Below, piece after piece: positions 36,676 to 45,535 of a stretch of DNA of 64,000 bases. A program made the translations under genes and the position numbers. The stretch's first letter is position 1. Each line of letters begins with the position of its first letter. The stretch lies in contig NZ_FQWV01000008.1 of the NCBI RefSeq assembly GCF_900129775.1, forward strand, positions 115,106-179,105, written 5' to 3'. The notes beneath the pieces were generated by a model that saw only the letters and a program-made list of their open reading frames with translations, searched no databases and was not told the origin of the DNA. The DNA comes from Halobaculum gomorrense (GTDB lineage: Archaea; Halobacteriota; Halobacteria; Halobacteriales; Haloferacaceae).

Positions 36676-36889
36676 TGGAGCTAGGGGGCTGGAAGCCAAC
36701 GATGGACAAGAAGTGTTGGTTTCCGAACTATCGGAATTTCCAGAAACCATCACTATCCTTAGCAACAACGATGACCAGAGACAGACTATCGGTAACCGAG
36801 CGCGGCGCTTAGCTAAACGACAGTATACCTGGGAAGCATCCTCCCAAACACTCATCAATTTCCTCCAAACGCAGTTCGACCTCAATTGA
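36676..36889 (+). pseudogene. C-terminal remnant of a glycosyltransferase (GT4-type)
   Basis: About 70 codons ending at TGA 36887-36889: RGLEANDGQEVLVSELSEFP, ETITILSNNDDQRQTIGNRA, RRLAKRQYTWEASSQTLINF. This is the C-terminal pattern of GT4 transferases (GxEAxDGxxxLV, ...RxxIGxxARxLxxxxYxW). The frame reads back into the IS end with no proper N-terminus, so the gene has lost its 5' part. Codon use and GC (~47%) differ sharply from aglB next to it. Probably once part of a glycan assembly cluster. Confidence 0.75.
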
Positions 36890-36935
36890 GGCTCTTTTCC
36901 TCGCCAATTCTCCGAGACTGGGCATACACTTCACA

Positions 36936-36945
36936 AGGCTTATCC
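36936..36945 (+). promoter_or_regulatory. aglB: TATA box of aglB
   Basis: GGCTTATCCT at 36936-36945 is centred ~29 nt before ATG 36970, in a short AT-rich stretch after the glycosyltransferase remnant. It shows that aglB keeps its own promoter despite the rearranged upstream DNA. Confidence 0.55.
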
Positions 36946-36969
36946 TCGTTTTCCAAGTCCATCGATGCA

Positions 36970-39900
36970 ATGAGTCGAAGCGATAGCGACACGACCCCGG
37001 ACGGCGGAAATCCCGCCTCCACCGTCCCGGGCATCGACTACTCCTTCGCGGGGAAGTCGGCCGCGGACGTCGTCCGCGACCTCTATCACGTACCGACGCT
37101 CCTCGCGGTCGTCGCGTTCATGCTGTGGGTCCGCCTCCAGTCCTACGGCAACTTCATCCGCGACGGCCAGGTGTACTTCAACGGGAACGACGCGTGGTAC
37201 CACCTCCGCGAGGTCCGCTACGCCGTCGCGAACTGGCCGTCCACGATGCCGTTCGACCCGTGGACGCACTACCCGTTCGGGACGAGCACCGGGCAGTTCG
37301 GGACGCTCTACGACCAGTTGGTCGCCACCGCGGCCCTCGTCGTCGGTCTCGGGTCACCGTCCAGTACGCTCGTCGCCAAGACCCTCCTCGTCGCGCCCGC
37401 GGTCTTCGGCGCGCTCGTCGCGATCCCCACCTACCTCATCGGGAAGCGCCTCGGCGGTCGCCTCTCGGGGCTGTTCGGCGCCGTCATCCTGATGCTCCTG
37501 CCCGGGACGTTCCTCCGTCGCGGCCTCGTCGGCTTCGCCGACCACAACATCGCGGAACCGTTCTTCCAGGCGTTCGCCGTCGTCGCGATCATGGTCGCGC
37601 TCGCGGTGGCCCAACGTGACCGCCCCATCTGGGAACTCATCCAAGCTGGTGAGTTGGACGAGCTGAAACCCACACTTTACTGGAGCGCACTCGCAGGGTT
37701 CACGATCGGGCTGTACCTGTGGACGTGGCCCCCAGGCGTCCTCCTGCTCGGCATCTTCGCCGCCTACGTCGCGTTCCAGGCCGTCTCGGACTACGCGGGC
37801 GACCGCTCGCCGGACCACGTCGCGTTCGTCGCCGTCGTCTCCATGGTCGTGACTGCGGTGATGGCCCTGGTGAAGTTCGAAGAGGCGTCGTTCGCACCTT
37901 CCCAGTTCAGCCTCATCCAGCCCACCTTCGCGCTCGCGACCGCCGCGGGCGCCGTCTTCCTCGCGTTCCTCGCGCGGCGACTCGACGCCCGCCAGTTCGA
38001 GGACGACCGCCTGAACGACCACGCGTTCGCGGGCATCGTCGGCGTCCTCGGTGCCGTCGGCGTCCTCCTCGTCATCGTCGTCGACGCGGCGCCGTTCACG
38101 ACGATCGAGGGCAACCTCCTCCGGTTCGTCGGCTTCTCCGCGGGCGCACAGACGCGCACCATCGGCGAGGCCCAGCCGTTCCTCCAGTCCGGGCTCGTCC
38201 AGTACTACGGCTCCTTCGGCGTCGTCGTCGCCGAGTACGGCTTCGCGTTCGTCACGGCCCTCGCGGCGGCCGTCTGGATGCTCGTCAAGCCGCTGTGGAA
38301 GCGCGGCACGACGGCCGATTACTACTACCTCGGCGCGTCGACGCTCGTCGTCCTGTTCGTGTTCGTCGGCTCGCCCGTGTTCAACAGCGTCGCGAGCGGT
38401 CTCGGACTCAACCCGCAGGTGACCGGCCTCGCGCTCGTCGCGCTGCTCGTGTTCGGCGCGGCCGCACGCGTGCGCTACGACGCCGAGCACCTGTTCGTGT
38501 TCGTCTGGGCAACGTTCATTACCTCCGCCGCGTTCACGCAGGTGCGCTTCAACTACTACCTCGCGGTCGCCGTCGCGGGGCTGAACGCCTACTTCCTGAA
38601 GGAAGTCCTCGCAGTCATCGGGATCGACTTCTCTGCCGACCGCTCGCTGTCGGACGTCGAGACGCACCAGCTAATCGCCGTCGCGGCCGCGGTGCTGGTC
38701 GTGCTCGCACCCGTCCTCGTCGTACCCCTCTCGCTCGGCGACACGGGCACCCCCTCCGTCGACAAGACGAACACCGCCGTCGGCGTCGGCAACAGCACCG
38801 GCCCGGGCGCGGTGACCATCTGGGACCAGAACCTGGAGTGGATGAGCCGGAACACGCCCGCCGAGGGGAACCTCGGGGGCGCCGGCAACGCCGACGAGCT
38901 GGCGTACTACGGCACCTACCAGCGGCCCGCAGACGACGATTACGACTACCCCGAGGGAACATACGGCGTGATGTCCTGGTGGGACTACGGCCACTGGATC
39001 ACCACGCAGGGCGAGCGCATCCCGCACGCGAACCCGTTCCAGCAGGGCGCCACCTCGGCGGCGAACTACCTCTTGGCACCGAGCGAGGAGCGAGCGAGCG
39101 AGGTGCTCGCGAACATCGACGCCGACGACGACGAGGCCAAGCGGATGCGCTACGTGATGGTCGACTGGAAGATGGTCACCGTCGGATCGAAGTTCGGCGC
39201 GCCCATCGTCTTCGACGACGACACGAACGCCTCCGACTACTACTCGCCGACGCTGCGCGCCCAGCAGACTCAACAGGGGACCCGCTACGGCGTCGCGTTC
39301 TACGACAAGAAGCAGCGCTACTACGAGAGCATGATGGTGCGGTTGTACAAGTACCACGGCAGCCGCGCCGAGCCGACGGTGAACACGCTGTTCGGCGAGC
39401 GCGTGATTGTCTTCAACTACGACACCGTCTCCGGCCAGGACGGCACCACGTACAAGGTGCTGCCGCAGGGCGAGAACGCGACGGCGATCCGCACCTTCGG
39501 CAACATGAGCGCCGCCCGGCAGTTCGTCGAGGAGGACGGCACCGCGCAGATCGGCGGCGTCGGCTCGTTCCCGCGCGAGGCCGTCCCCGCCCTGGAGCAC
39601 TACCGGCTCGTCAGCACCACCGACACCTCGGCGTACGCGTCCGGGCAGTACCAGCGGACGGTGCTGCAGGAGTCGCGAGCCACCGGGCTTCGCCCGTCGC
39701 TGCTCCAGCAGATGCAGCCGCAGTGGGTGAAGACGTTCGAGAAGGTGCCCGGCGCGACCATCGAGGGCTCGGGCGCCGAGCCGAACGAGACGATCACCGC
39801 GACCGTCCGGCTGCGGGTGCCCGAGGGCGGCACCGGCGGCAACGCCTCGACGTTCACGTACACGCAGCAGACGACCGCGAACGCGGACGGGGAGTTCTCG

Positions 39901-40344
39901 TTCACGGTGCCGTACTCCACGACCGGCTACGACGAGTACGGGCCGGAGAACGGGTACACGAACGTGAGCGTCCGCGCGACGGGCGCCTACACGATCTCCG
40001 GCAAGGTGCGCTCGAACGAGTCGGCGTACATCGTGCGCAACCAAGGGACCGTGAACGTCAGCGAGGGACTGGTCAACGGCGCCCGCAACGGGATCATGAG
40101 CGTGACGCTGGAGGAGACGGTGCTGCGCGCGCCCGAGGGCGCCCAGCAGAACGGCACCGACGCGAACGAGTCGACGAACACGACGGAGAACACGAGTTCG
40201 CTCGCGACCGGCGCCGACGCGCTCGCGGGGCTGAACACGACGCCCGGCGGCGAGTCCTCGGCTGGGGGGACGCTCGGGGACGACCAGTCCGGCACGGCCG
40301 CGCCGTCGCTGCGCGCGCCGGTCAGACGAACGGTCGCGCCGTAG
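36970..40344 (+). CDS. aglB: oligosaccharyltransferase AglB
   Basis: 1124 residues, STT3 family. Many membrane segments in the first ~600 residues, the first catalytic Asp in VYFNGNDAWYHLREV, LVGFADHNIAEPFF, then the large external domain with the diagnostic MSWWDYGHWIT (WWDYG at 670-674). It moves the dolichol-linked glycan to Asn of S-layer and other surface proteins. Start at ATG 36970 (MSRSDSDTTPDGG); the frame is open to 36886 but the TATA box supports the internal start. The tail after ~1060 is Thr/Asn-rich with possible glycosylation sites (NES, NTT). Confidence 0.95.
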   Translation: MSRSDSDTTPDGGNPASTVPGIDYSFAGKSAADVVRDLYHVPTLLAVVAFMLWVRLQSYGNFIRDGQVYFNGNDAWYHLREVRYAVANWPSTMPFDPWTHYPFGTSTGQFGTLYDQLVATAALVVGLGSPSSTLVAKTLLVAPAVFGALVAIPTYLIGKRLGGRLSGLFGAVILMLLPGTFLRRGLVGFADHNIAEPFFQAFAVVAIMVALAVAQRDRPIWELIQAGELDELKPTLYWSALAGFTIGLYLWTWPPGVLLLGIFAAYVAFQAVSDYAGDRSPDHVAFVAVVSMVVTAVMALVKFEEASFAPSQFSLIQPTFALATAAGAVFLAFLARRLDARQFEDDRLNDHAFAGIVGVLGAVGVLLVIVVDAAPFTTIEGNLLRFVGFSAGAQTRTIGEAQPFLQSGLVQYYGSFGVVVAEYGFAFVTALAAAVWMLVKPLWKRGTTADYYYLGASTLVVLFVFVGSPVFNSVASGLGLNPQVTGLALVALLVFGAAARVRYDAEHLFVFVWATFITSAAFTQVRFNYYLAVAVAGLNAYFLKEVLAVIGIDFSADRSLSDVETHQLIAVAAAVLVVLAPVLVVPLSLGDTGTPSVDKTNTAVGVGNSTGPGAVTIWDQNLEWMSRNTPAEGNLGGAGNADELAYYGTYQRPADDDYDYPEGTYGVMSWWDYGHWITTQGERIPHANPFQQGATSAANYLLAPSEERASEVLANIDADDDEAKRMRYVMVDWKMVTVGSKFGAPIVFDDDTNASDYYSPTLRAQQTQQGTRYGVAFYDKKQRYYESMMVRLYKYHGSRAEPTVNTLFGERVIVFNYDTVSGQDGTTYKVLPQGENATAIRTFGNMSAARQFVEEDGTAQIGGVGSFPREAVPALEHYRLVSTTDTSAYASGQYQRTVLQESRATGLRPSLLQQMQPQWVKTFEKVPGATIEGSGAEPNETITATVRLRVPEGGTGGNASTFTYTQQTTANADGEFSFTVPYSTTGYDEYGPENGYTNVSVRATGAYTISGKVRSNESAYIVRNQGTVNVSEGLVNGARNGIMSVTLEETVLRAPEGAQQNGTDANESTNTTENTSSLATGADALAGLNTTPGGESSAGGTLGDDQSGTAAPSLRAPVRRTVAP

Positions 40345-41343
40345 ATGACCGACGCCCCGCGGAGCGGTCGTGGCGCCGGCGGAGCCGACGGAGCCGACGA
40401 TACCGACATCGAGCGCGAGGAGGGGCCGCTCGGGACGTACCTCCGCGGGGTCGCGATGGGGAGCGCGGACGCGGTTCCCGGCGTCTCCGGCGGCACGATC
40501 GCGTTGATCACCGGTATCTACGACCGGCTCATCGCGGCCGTCACGGCGGCGTCGCCGGCGCTCGCGCGGCGCGCGCTCGAGGGACTGCTCGGCGACCGCG
40601 ATCAGCTTCGCGCCGTCTGGGCCGAACTCGACGGCGCGTTCCTGCTCGCGCTCGGCGTCGGCATCGCCACCGCGATCCTCACCGTGACGCGGGCGCTTCA
40701 CGTCGCACTGGAGGCGGTTCCCGTCCTCACCTACGGCTTCTTTTTCGGGCTGATCGGCGCCTCGGCGATAGTGCTTAGAGACGAGTTCCGCGTCGACACC
40801 ACGGGCCGGGCCGCCGCGGCGGTCGCGGGGGCGGTGCTGGCGTTCGTCGCCTCCGGGAGCGCGTCGGCCGCGCTCGGAGAGTCGGCGCTCGCGACGTTCG
40901 TCGCGGGCGCGGTCGCCGTCAGCGCGATGATCCTCCCCGGGATCTCGGGGTCGTTGCTGCTCGTCATCCTCGGGCAGTACGAACGCATGACCGAGGCGCT
41001 GTCCGTGTTCGTCGACGCGCTGTTGGCGGTCGCGACCGGCGGTCCGACGGCGACGGTAGTCGAGACGGGCGTGCCCGTGGTCGCGTTCCTCGCCGGCGGC
41101 GTCGTCGGCCTGTTGACCGTCGCGCACGCGGTTCGGGCGGCGCTTGCGGCCCGTCGGGAGGCGACGCTCGCGTTCCTGATCGGGCTGATCGTCGGGGCGC
41201 TCCGGGCGCCCGTCGTCCGCGTCGGCGAGGAGGTCGGCGCGTGGAGCGTCGCGGTCGGCGGCGAGTTCGCCGTCGCGGCCGCCGTCGGCGCGCTGCTGGT
41301 CGTCGGGGTCGACCGCCTCGCCGGCGGTATCGACCTGGACTGA
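40345..41343 (+). CDS. DUF368 / PopT-type polyprenyl-phosphate transporter
   Basis: 332 residues, ATG immediately after the aglB stop. DUF368 hallmark GVAMGSADAVPGVSGGTIAL and its repeat ILPGISGSLLLVILGQYE are both present, with about eight hydrophobic segments. Bacterial DUF368 proteins (PopT) were shown to bring undecaprenyl phosphate back across the membrane. Translational coupling with aglB suggests an analogous job with dolichyl phosphate released after glycan transfer; that is my inference. Acidic N-terminal tail of ~28 residues. Confidence 0.85.
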   Translation: MTDAPRSGRGAGGADGADDTDIEREEGPLGTYLRGVAMGSADAVPGVSGGTIALITGIYDRLIAAVTAASPALARRALEGLLGDRDQLRAVWAELDGAFLLALGVGIATAILTVTRALHVALEAVPVLTYGFFFGLIGASAIVLRDEFRVDTTGRAAAAVAGAVLAFVASGSASAALGESALATFVAGAVAVSAMILPGISGSLLLVILGQYERMTEALSVFVDALLAVATGGPTATVVETGVPVVAFLAGGVVGLLTVAHAVRAALAARREATLAFLIGLIVGALRAPVVRVGEEVGAWSVAVGGEFAVAAAVGALLVVGVDRLAGGIDLD

Positions 41344-41454
41344 CCGGGGGAGGGGGGGGACCGAGCCGATGCCACGACGCGGCGGTGTCTCGGCTGCCAC
41401 CCGCGAACCGACCGAACCCGCGGGCGTTTTGTCTCCCCGCGGCCCAGCACGGGT

Positions 41455-41916
41455 ATGAGCGAAGACGAGGCCGGCGCGGTCGACGGAGCCGTCCGCGAGG
41501 TGACCGTCCACGCTGCGGGTCACGAGCACGTCAGCGCCGACCACGAGAGCACGTTCGAGGTGACGAGCGACGACTGGCTCACGCCTACGGGCGACTGCAT
41601 CCTCGCGGTCGAGGCGGACGCGACGCCCGCGGACGTGCCGCGCCCGTTCGTCGAGGCGTGTCGCTCGCGCGAGGCGACGATCGTCGCCGAGTTCCGCGCC
41701 GCCGACGCGACCGAGACCGTGACGGGCCACGGCCATCCCGACCTCTCCTACGAGGGCGACCGCAGCATGGTCGGCCGGACGAGCGACTACGTCGACGGGC
41801 GGACGATCATGGTCGACGCCGACACGGCGGCCGCCGACTTCGACCGACGGCTCGTGACGGCGCTGGAGCGAGGCGCGCCGCTGACGGTGACGCTGCGTGT
41901 CGAGCCGTCGCCGTAG
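41455..41916 (+). CDS. DUF371 family protein
   Basis: 153 residues. VHAAGHEHVSADHESTFEVT, SDDWLTPTGDCILAVEADA and VTGHGHPDLSYEGDRSMVGR match the archaeal DUF371 family (GHxxVxAxHxxTFEhTkD..LTxxGDCI). Function unknown; conserved through Euryarchaeota. Its spacing from the DUF368 gene (111 bp) suggests its own promoter. Confidence 0.88.
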   Translation: MSEDEAGAVDGAVREVTVHAAGHEHVSADHESTFEVTSDDWLTPTGDCILAVEADATPADVPRPFVEACRSREATIVAEFRAADATETVTGHGHPDLSYEGDRSMVGRTSDYVDGRTIMVDADTAAADFDRRLVTALERGAPLTVTLRVEPSP

Positions 41917-41945
41917 CCACGGAACCTACGGGCCGGGCGCGACGC

Positions 41946-42392
41946 TCACTCCACCGAACACTCCGCTTCCGGAACTCCCTCGACGGGCGCTTCTGACTGC
42001 TCGTAGGTGGTGCCGCCGGTAGCAGCCGAGAGCATCGGCAGCGAGAGCGTGTAGTCGAACGCGAGAGCGAACCGCGAGAACGGGTCCGCGAGGAACGTGG
42101 CGGGGTCGCCGACGCCGGCGAAGACGACGCCGGTGCGGAGGCTGACCACCTCGTACTCGCCCGTGTGGCCGACCGCGGACAGCCCGATCGCACCCTTCCC
42201 GCCGAGGTTCGTGAACAGCGACGTGTAAATCGACAGATCGATCGTCGGTCCCTCCGTGCCGATATCCAGGTTCCGCCCGTCGCCGAAGCAGTCCTCGGGC
42301 GCGGCCGCGGCGGGCGCGACGGCCGGGCCACCGATCGCCGCCAGCGACACAAGGAGGGCGAACACCGCGCGAACCGGGACCGGGCGTCTCAC
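41946..42392 (-). CDS. exported protein with signal peptide, unknown function
   Basis: 148 residues. MRRPVPVRAVFALLVSLAA followed by APAAAAPEDC is a Sec-type signal with a likely cleavage after AAA. The mature part (CFGDGRNLDIGTEGPTIDLS, IYTSLFTNLGGKGAIGLSAV, FSRFALAFDYTLSLPMLSA) has two Cys near its ends that could pair. Likely a DUF7332-type haloarchaeal family, but I am unsure. Divergent from nothing obvious; follows mgsA on the same strand by 42 nt. Confidence 0.65.
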   Translation of the reverse strand: MRRPVPVRAVFALLVSLAAIGGPAVAPAAAAPEDCFGDGRNLDIGTEGPTIDLSIYTSLFTNLGGKGAIGLSAVGHTGEYEVVSLRTGVVFAGVGDPATFLADPFSRFALAFDYTLSLPMLSAATGGTTYEQSEAPVEGVPEAECSVE

Positions 42393-42434
42393 AGGAACCG
42401 TTCGGCGGTCCGAATAAAAAGTCGACCGAGCCGG

Positions 42435-42824
42435 CTATCGGTCGTGATACTCCGGTGGCTCGCGTTCGATCCCCTCGACGAGGTACGCCGCGCTCGCGGG
42501 GTTGGTCGCGAGCGGCACGTCGTGCACGTCGCAGATCCGGAGGAGCGCGGAGATGTCCGGCTCGTGCGGCTGGGCGGTCAGGGGGTCGCGCAGGAAGACG
42601 ATGCCGTGGCAGTCGCCGTTGGCGACCTCTGCACCGATCTGCATGTCGCCGCCCAGCGGTCCCGAGGACTTGCGCTCGACGGTCAGGTCGGTTTCCTCGT
42701 TCAGCCGTTTGCCGGTCGTCCCGGTCGCGAGCAGGTCGTGACCGGCGAGAGCCTCGGTGTACTCGCGAGCGAACTCGACGAGGGTGTCTTTCTGTTCGTC
42801 GTGGGCGATGAGCGCGATGCGCAT
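42435..42824 (-). CDS. mgsA: methylglyoxal synthase
   Basis: 129 residues from ATG 42824. [20 protein letters not shown], the phosphate site [14 protein letters not shown], and [17 protein letters not shown] with the following D-rich [15 protein letters not shown] are all present. It turns dihydroxyacetone phosphate into methylglyoxal and phosphate. Three-Asp active site looks intact. Confidence 0.92.
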   Translation of the reverse strand: MRIALIAHDEQKDTLVEFAREYTEALAGHDLLATGTTGKRLNEETDLTVERKSSGPLGGDMQIGAEVANGDCHGIVFLRDPLTAQPHEPDISALLRICDVHDVPLATNPASAAYLVEGIEREPPEYHDR

Positions 42825-42905
42825 ACCGTGTGCTCGACGGGGCGGCACTTGAGTACCGGTGGGGCGTCGACGAGACCGAGAGCCACTGTTGCTGGCGCGA
42901 GCCCG

Positions 42906-44831
42906 TTACTTGAAGCGGAACGTCTCCAGGTTCTTCGGGGCGAACGTCCGCATGTTGTAATCGTGGTACAGCGCCGACGAGAAGTCCTGGACCGAGCGCT
43001 CGTCGCCGTGGACACACAGTACCTTCTCGGGGCGGGGGTTCATCGTCTTCACGAAGTTCTCCAGCCCCTGCCGGTCGGCGTGCCCGGAGAAGCCGTCGAC
43101 GACCTCAATCCCCATCCGCAGCGAGATAGTCGACTCGCGGCTGCGGTCGCGGGGGTCCTGCACCGGGATCTCGTCCCAGCCGTTCTGGATGCGACGCCCG
43201 AGGGTTCCCTGCGCCTGGTAGCCGACGAAGGTGAGCGTCGAGTGCTCCTCGCTGCCGAGGTGGCGCAGCCACGACATGATCGGCCCGCCGGTCATCATCC
43301 CCGAGGTGGAGAGGATGATGCAGGGGCCGCCGTCGGCGACCTCCTGGCGCTCGTCCTCGCCGCCGTCGATGTGGTTGAACTGGTCGGCGAGGAAGGGGTT
43401 CTCGTCCTCGTGGAAGATGCGGTCGCGGAGGTCGTCCCGGAGGTACTCCGGATAGGTCGTGTGGATCGCTGTCGCCTCCCAGATCATCCCGTCGAGGTGG
43501 ACTGGCATCTCGGGGATCTTGTCGGTGCGCATCGCCTCCTCCAGCACCATCATGATCTCCTGGGAGCGCCCGACCGCGAACGCCGGGATCAGCACCTTCC
43601 CGTCGTCCTCGTACGTCTCGTTGATCACCTCGACCAGCTTGCGCTCGGAGTCCTCCTGATCGGTCTGGTAGTCGTTGCGTCCGCCGTAGGTGGACTCCAT
43701 CACGAGCGTCTCGACGCGCGGGAAGTCGTTGACCGCGCCGTTGAACAGGCGGGTGTCGTCGTAGTGGATGTCGCCGGAGAAGGCGACGTTGTAGAGGCCG
43801 TCGCCGATGTGGAAGTGCGACACCGCCGAACCGAGGATGTGGCCCGCGTTGTGGAACGTGAGCTTCACGTCGGGCGCGATGTCGGTCACATCGCCGTACT
43901 CCAGCGGGATGGTGTGTTTGATCGCTTCGCGCACTTGCGCCGAGTCGTAGGGGGGCGTGCGCCCCTCCTTGCTCGCCACGTCGAGGTAGTCGAGCGTGAG
44001 CAGGCCCATCAGGTCGCGCGTCGGCTCCGTGCAGTAGATCGGGCCGTCGTACCCGTACTTGAACAAAAGCGGGATGAGCGCGGAGTGGTCGAGGTGAGCG
44101 TGGGTGAGCACGACCGCGTCGACGTTCTGCGCGCCCGCGCCCAGCGCTTCGGGCACCTGGAGGTACGGCACCTCGCCCTCGGCGCCGGGCTTGTCGCCGC
44201 AGTCGATGAGGATGCGCGTCTCGGCGGTGTTGAGAATGAAGGAGGCGCGGCCGACCTCGCGGCAGCAGCCGAGGGTCGTGATGCGCACCCACTGCTCGTC
44301 GGCCATCTCTTCGCGGTGGATGGTGCGGCCGACGCGTTCGAGGATGTCGCGACGCTCCTCGCGCTCCTGCTTCAGGAAGTTCCGGACGTTCGACACCGTG
44401 GAGGACTCGATCGGCGGGGTGCGCACGACCTCGGGCGTCCAGCCGACCTCCTGGGTGATCTCCCGAAGGGTGGAGCCGCGGCGACCGATGACCATGCCGG
44501 GCTTCTCGGCCTCAATGACGACCTCGCCGGTGTCCTCGTGGAAGTCGAGGTCGGCGACGCCGGCGTCGTCGGGGATGATCTCTTCGATCTTCTCTCTCGC
44601 CTCCCTCGGCTCTGAGAGGACGTCCGGGTGCGGGCGAACGGTGATCCGCTTTCGGAGCTTGGAGGCGAGCTGTCGGACGAGGTCGCCGTCCTGGGCGAAC
44701 TCCTTCGGGTGACGCGTGTAGATGACCAGCTCCGGTCCCTCGTACTTCACGTCGGTGACGGAGATGTCGTCGGGGATCTCCGATTCGATCTGTGCTTTCG
44801 TGTCGGCTAACTGCTTCTCGACTTGACTCAT
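42906..44831 (-). CDS. fttA: transcription termination factor FttA (aCPSF1)
   Basis: 641 residues. N-terminal KH domains (~1-140, with VIEAEKPGMVIGRRGSTLRE), then metallo-beta-lactamase (VVLTHAHLDHSALIPLLFKY, the HxHxDH motif), inserted beta-CASP domain and C-terminal GFSGHADRQGL and VLCVHGDE. It cuts nascent RNA and terminates transcription in archaea. ATG 44831 (MSQVEKQLADTKAQI) fits the family. Full active-site set present. Confidence 0.95.
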   Translation of the reverse strand: MSQVEKQLADTKAQIESEIPDDISVTDVKYEGPELVIYTRHPKEFAQDGDLVRQLASKLRKRITVRPHPDVLSEPREAREKIEEIIPDDAGVADLDFHEDTGEVVIEAEKPGMVIGRRGSTLREITQEVGWTPEVVRTPPIESSTVSNVRNFLKQEREERRDILERVGRTIHREEMADEQWVRITTLGCCREVGRASFILNTAETRILIDCGDKPGAEGEVPYLQVPEALGAGAQNVDAVVLTHAHLDHSALIPLLFKYGYDGPIYCTEPTRDLMGLLTLDYLDVASKEGRTPPYDSAQVREAIKHTIPLEYGDVTDIAPDVKLTFHNAGHILGSAVSHFHIGDGLYNVAFSGDIHYDDTRLFNGAVNDFPRVETLVMESTYGGRNDYQTDQEDSERKLVEVINETYEDDGKVLIPAFAVGRSQEIMMVLEEAMRTDKIPEMPVHLDGMIWEATAIHTTYPEYLRDDLRDRIFHEDENPFLADQFNHIDGGEDERQEVADGGPCIILSTSGMMTGGPIMSWLRHLGSEEHSTLTFVGYQAQGTLGRRIQNGWDEIPVQDPRDRSRESTISLRMGIEVVDGFSGHADRQGLENFVKTMNPRPEKVLCVHGDERSVQDFSSALYHDYNMRTFAPKNLETFRFK

Positions 44832-45039
44832 ATGTGAGAGGATCGTCGCGGGTACCGGGGCGCGCGGCTGTCGAACGCGAGGCCCTCGGGTCGACTGTGC
44901 GGTGAAGACTGCATGTGTACGGGACGCTCCGTTGGATCTGCCCTCGTGGGCGACGGAAAACCCGCTTGTCTCCTCGTATCCATCCCTCGTTATAAAACCC
45001 TTCGCAACCCTCAATCGGGCGGCCGCCCCTACGGCCGGT
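44832..45039. promoter_or_regulatory. divergent promoter region with a strong TATA box
   Basis: 208 bp between fttA and a plus-strand gene. TATAAAACCC at 44991-45000 is the clearest TATA box in the window; it would give a start near 45017-45022 and a leader of about 20 nt for the gene at 45040. The fttA promoter must lie in the left half, but I see no strong element. Confidence 0.5.
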
Positions 45040-45534
45040 ATGCGACTCACGCCGGCGTCCGTCGCCGCAGAGCGCGATCGCGTCTGCGATCGCGCCCCCG
45101 CGGTCGTCCCGCTCCTCAACGACACCCGAACCGCGCTGAGCGAGTTGTTCGACACCGAGGTCGACGCCGTCTCCGAGGCCGCGTACCGTCGCGAGGTCGA
45201 CCGTGTGTTCGCCGACGGCGACCGCGCGGTCAACGTCGCCGCGCTCGCCGGTCTCCTCCGAGAGCTCGACGTGGAGGGCGACTACCCCGGGTTCGTCGTC
45301 GACGAACTGCTCGGGCGACGGCTCGCGTCAACCATCGCGGGGGGGCAGCCGCTCGCGCTGTTGGCGGAGGCGACGTTCCACTTCGTGGACACCCGGGTCC
45401 ACGGCGATCCCGGCGACGCCGCGGGCGTGGACGACCTCGACGCGGCGCTCGCGGCCGGCTTCCAGACGCGACTGCCGGGGTGGTCGTGGCGCGACGGCGA
45501 CAGCCCGTTCGCGGTGGAGCCACGCCGGGACTAG
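45040..45534 (+). CDS. hypothetical haloarchaeal protein, strongly promoted
   Basis: 164 residues from ATG 45040 (MRLTPASVAAERDRVCDRAP). Helical, acidic: LNDTRTALSELFDTEVDAVS, EAAYRREVDRVFADGDRAVN, ALLAEATFHFVDTRVHGDP. No motif I know. The TATA box upstream is close to consensus, so expression could be high. Ends 1 nt before the stop of the convergent GNAT gene. Confidence 0.68.
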   Translation: MRLTPASVAAERDRVCDRAPAVVPLLNDTRTALSELFDTEVDAVSEAAYRREVDRVFADGDRAVNVAALAGLLRELDVEGDYPGFVVDELLGRRLASTIAGGQPLALLAEATFHFVDTRVHGDPGDAAGVDDLDAALAAGFQTRLPGWSWRDGDSPFAVEPRRD

Positions 45535-45535
45535 G

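Noticed and set aside
36970..40344. aglB as damaged by the nearby IS
   Set aside because: Frame, promoter, length and WWDYG motif are intact.
37719..40778. 1019-codon plus-strand frame inside aglB
   Set aside because: Arg-rich out-of-frame shadow of aglB.
38671..41736. 1021-codon minus-strand frame across aglB and the DUF368 gene
   Set aside because: Highly Arg/Asp/Gly-rich shadow; the plus strand has WWDYG and DUF368 motifs and proper codon bias.
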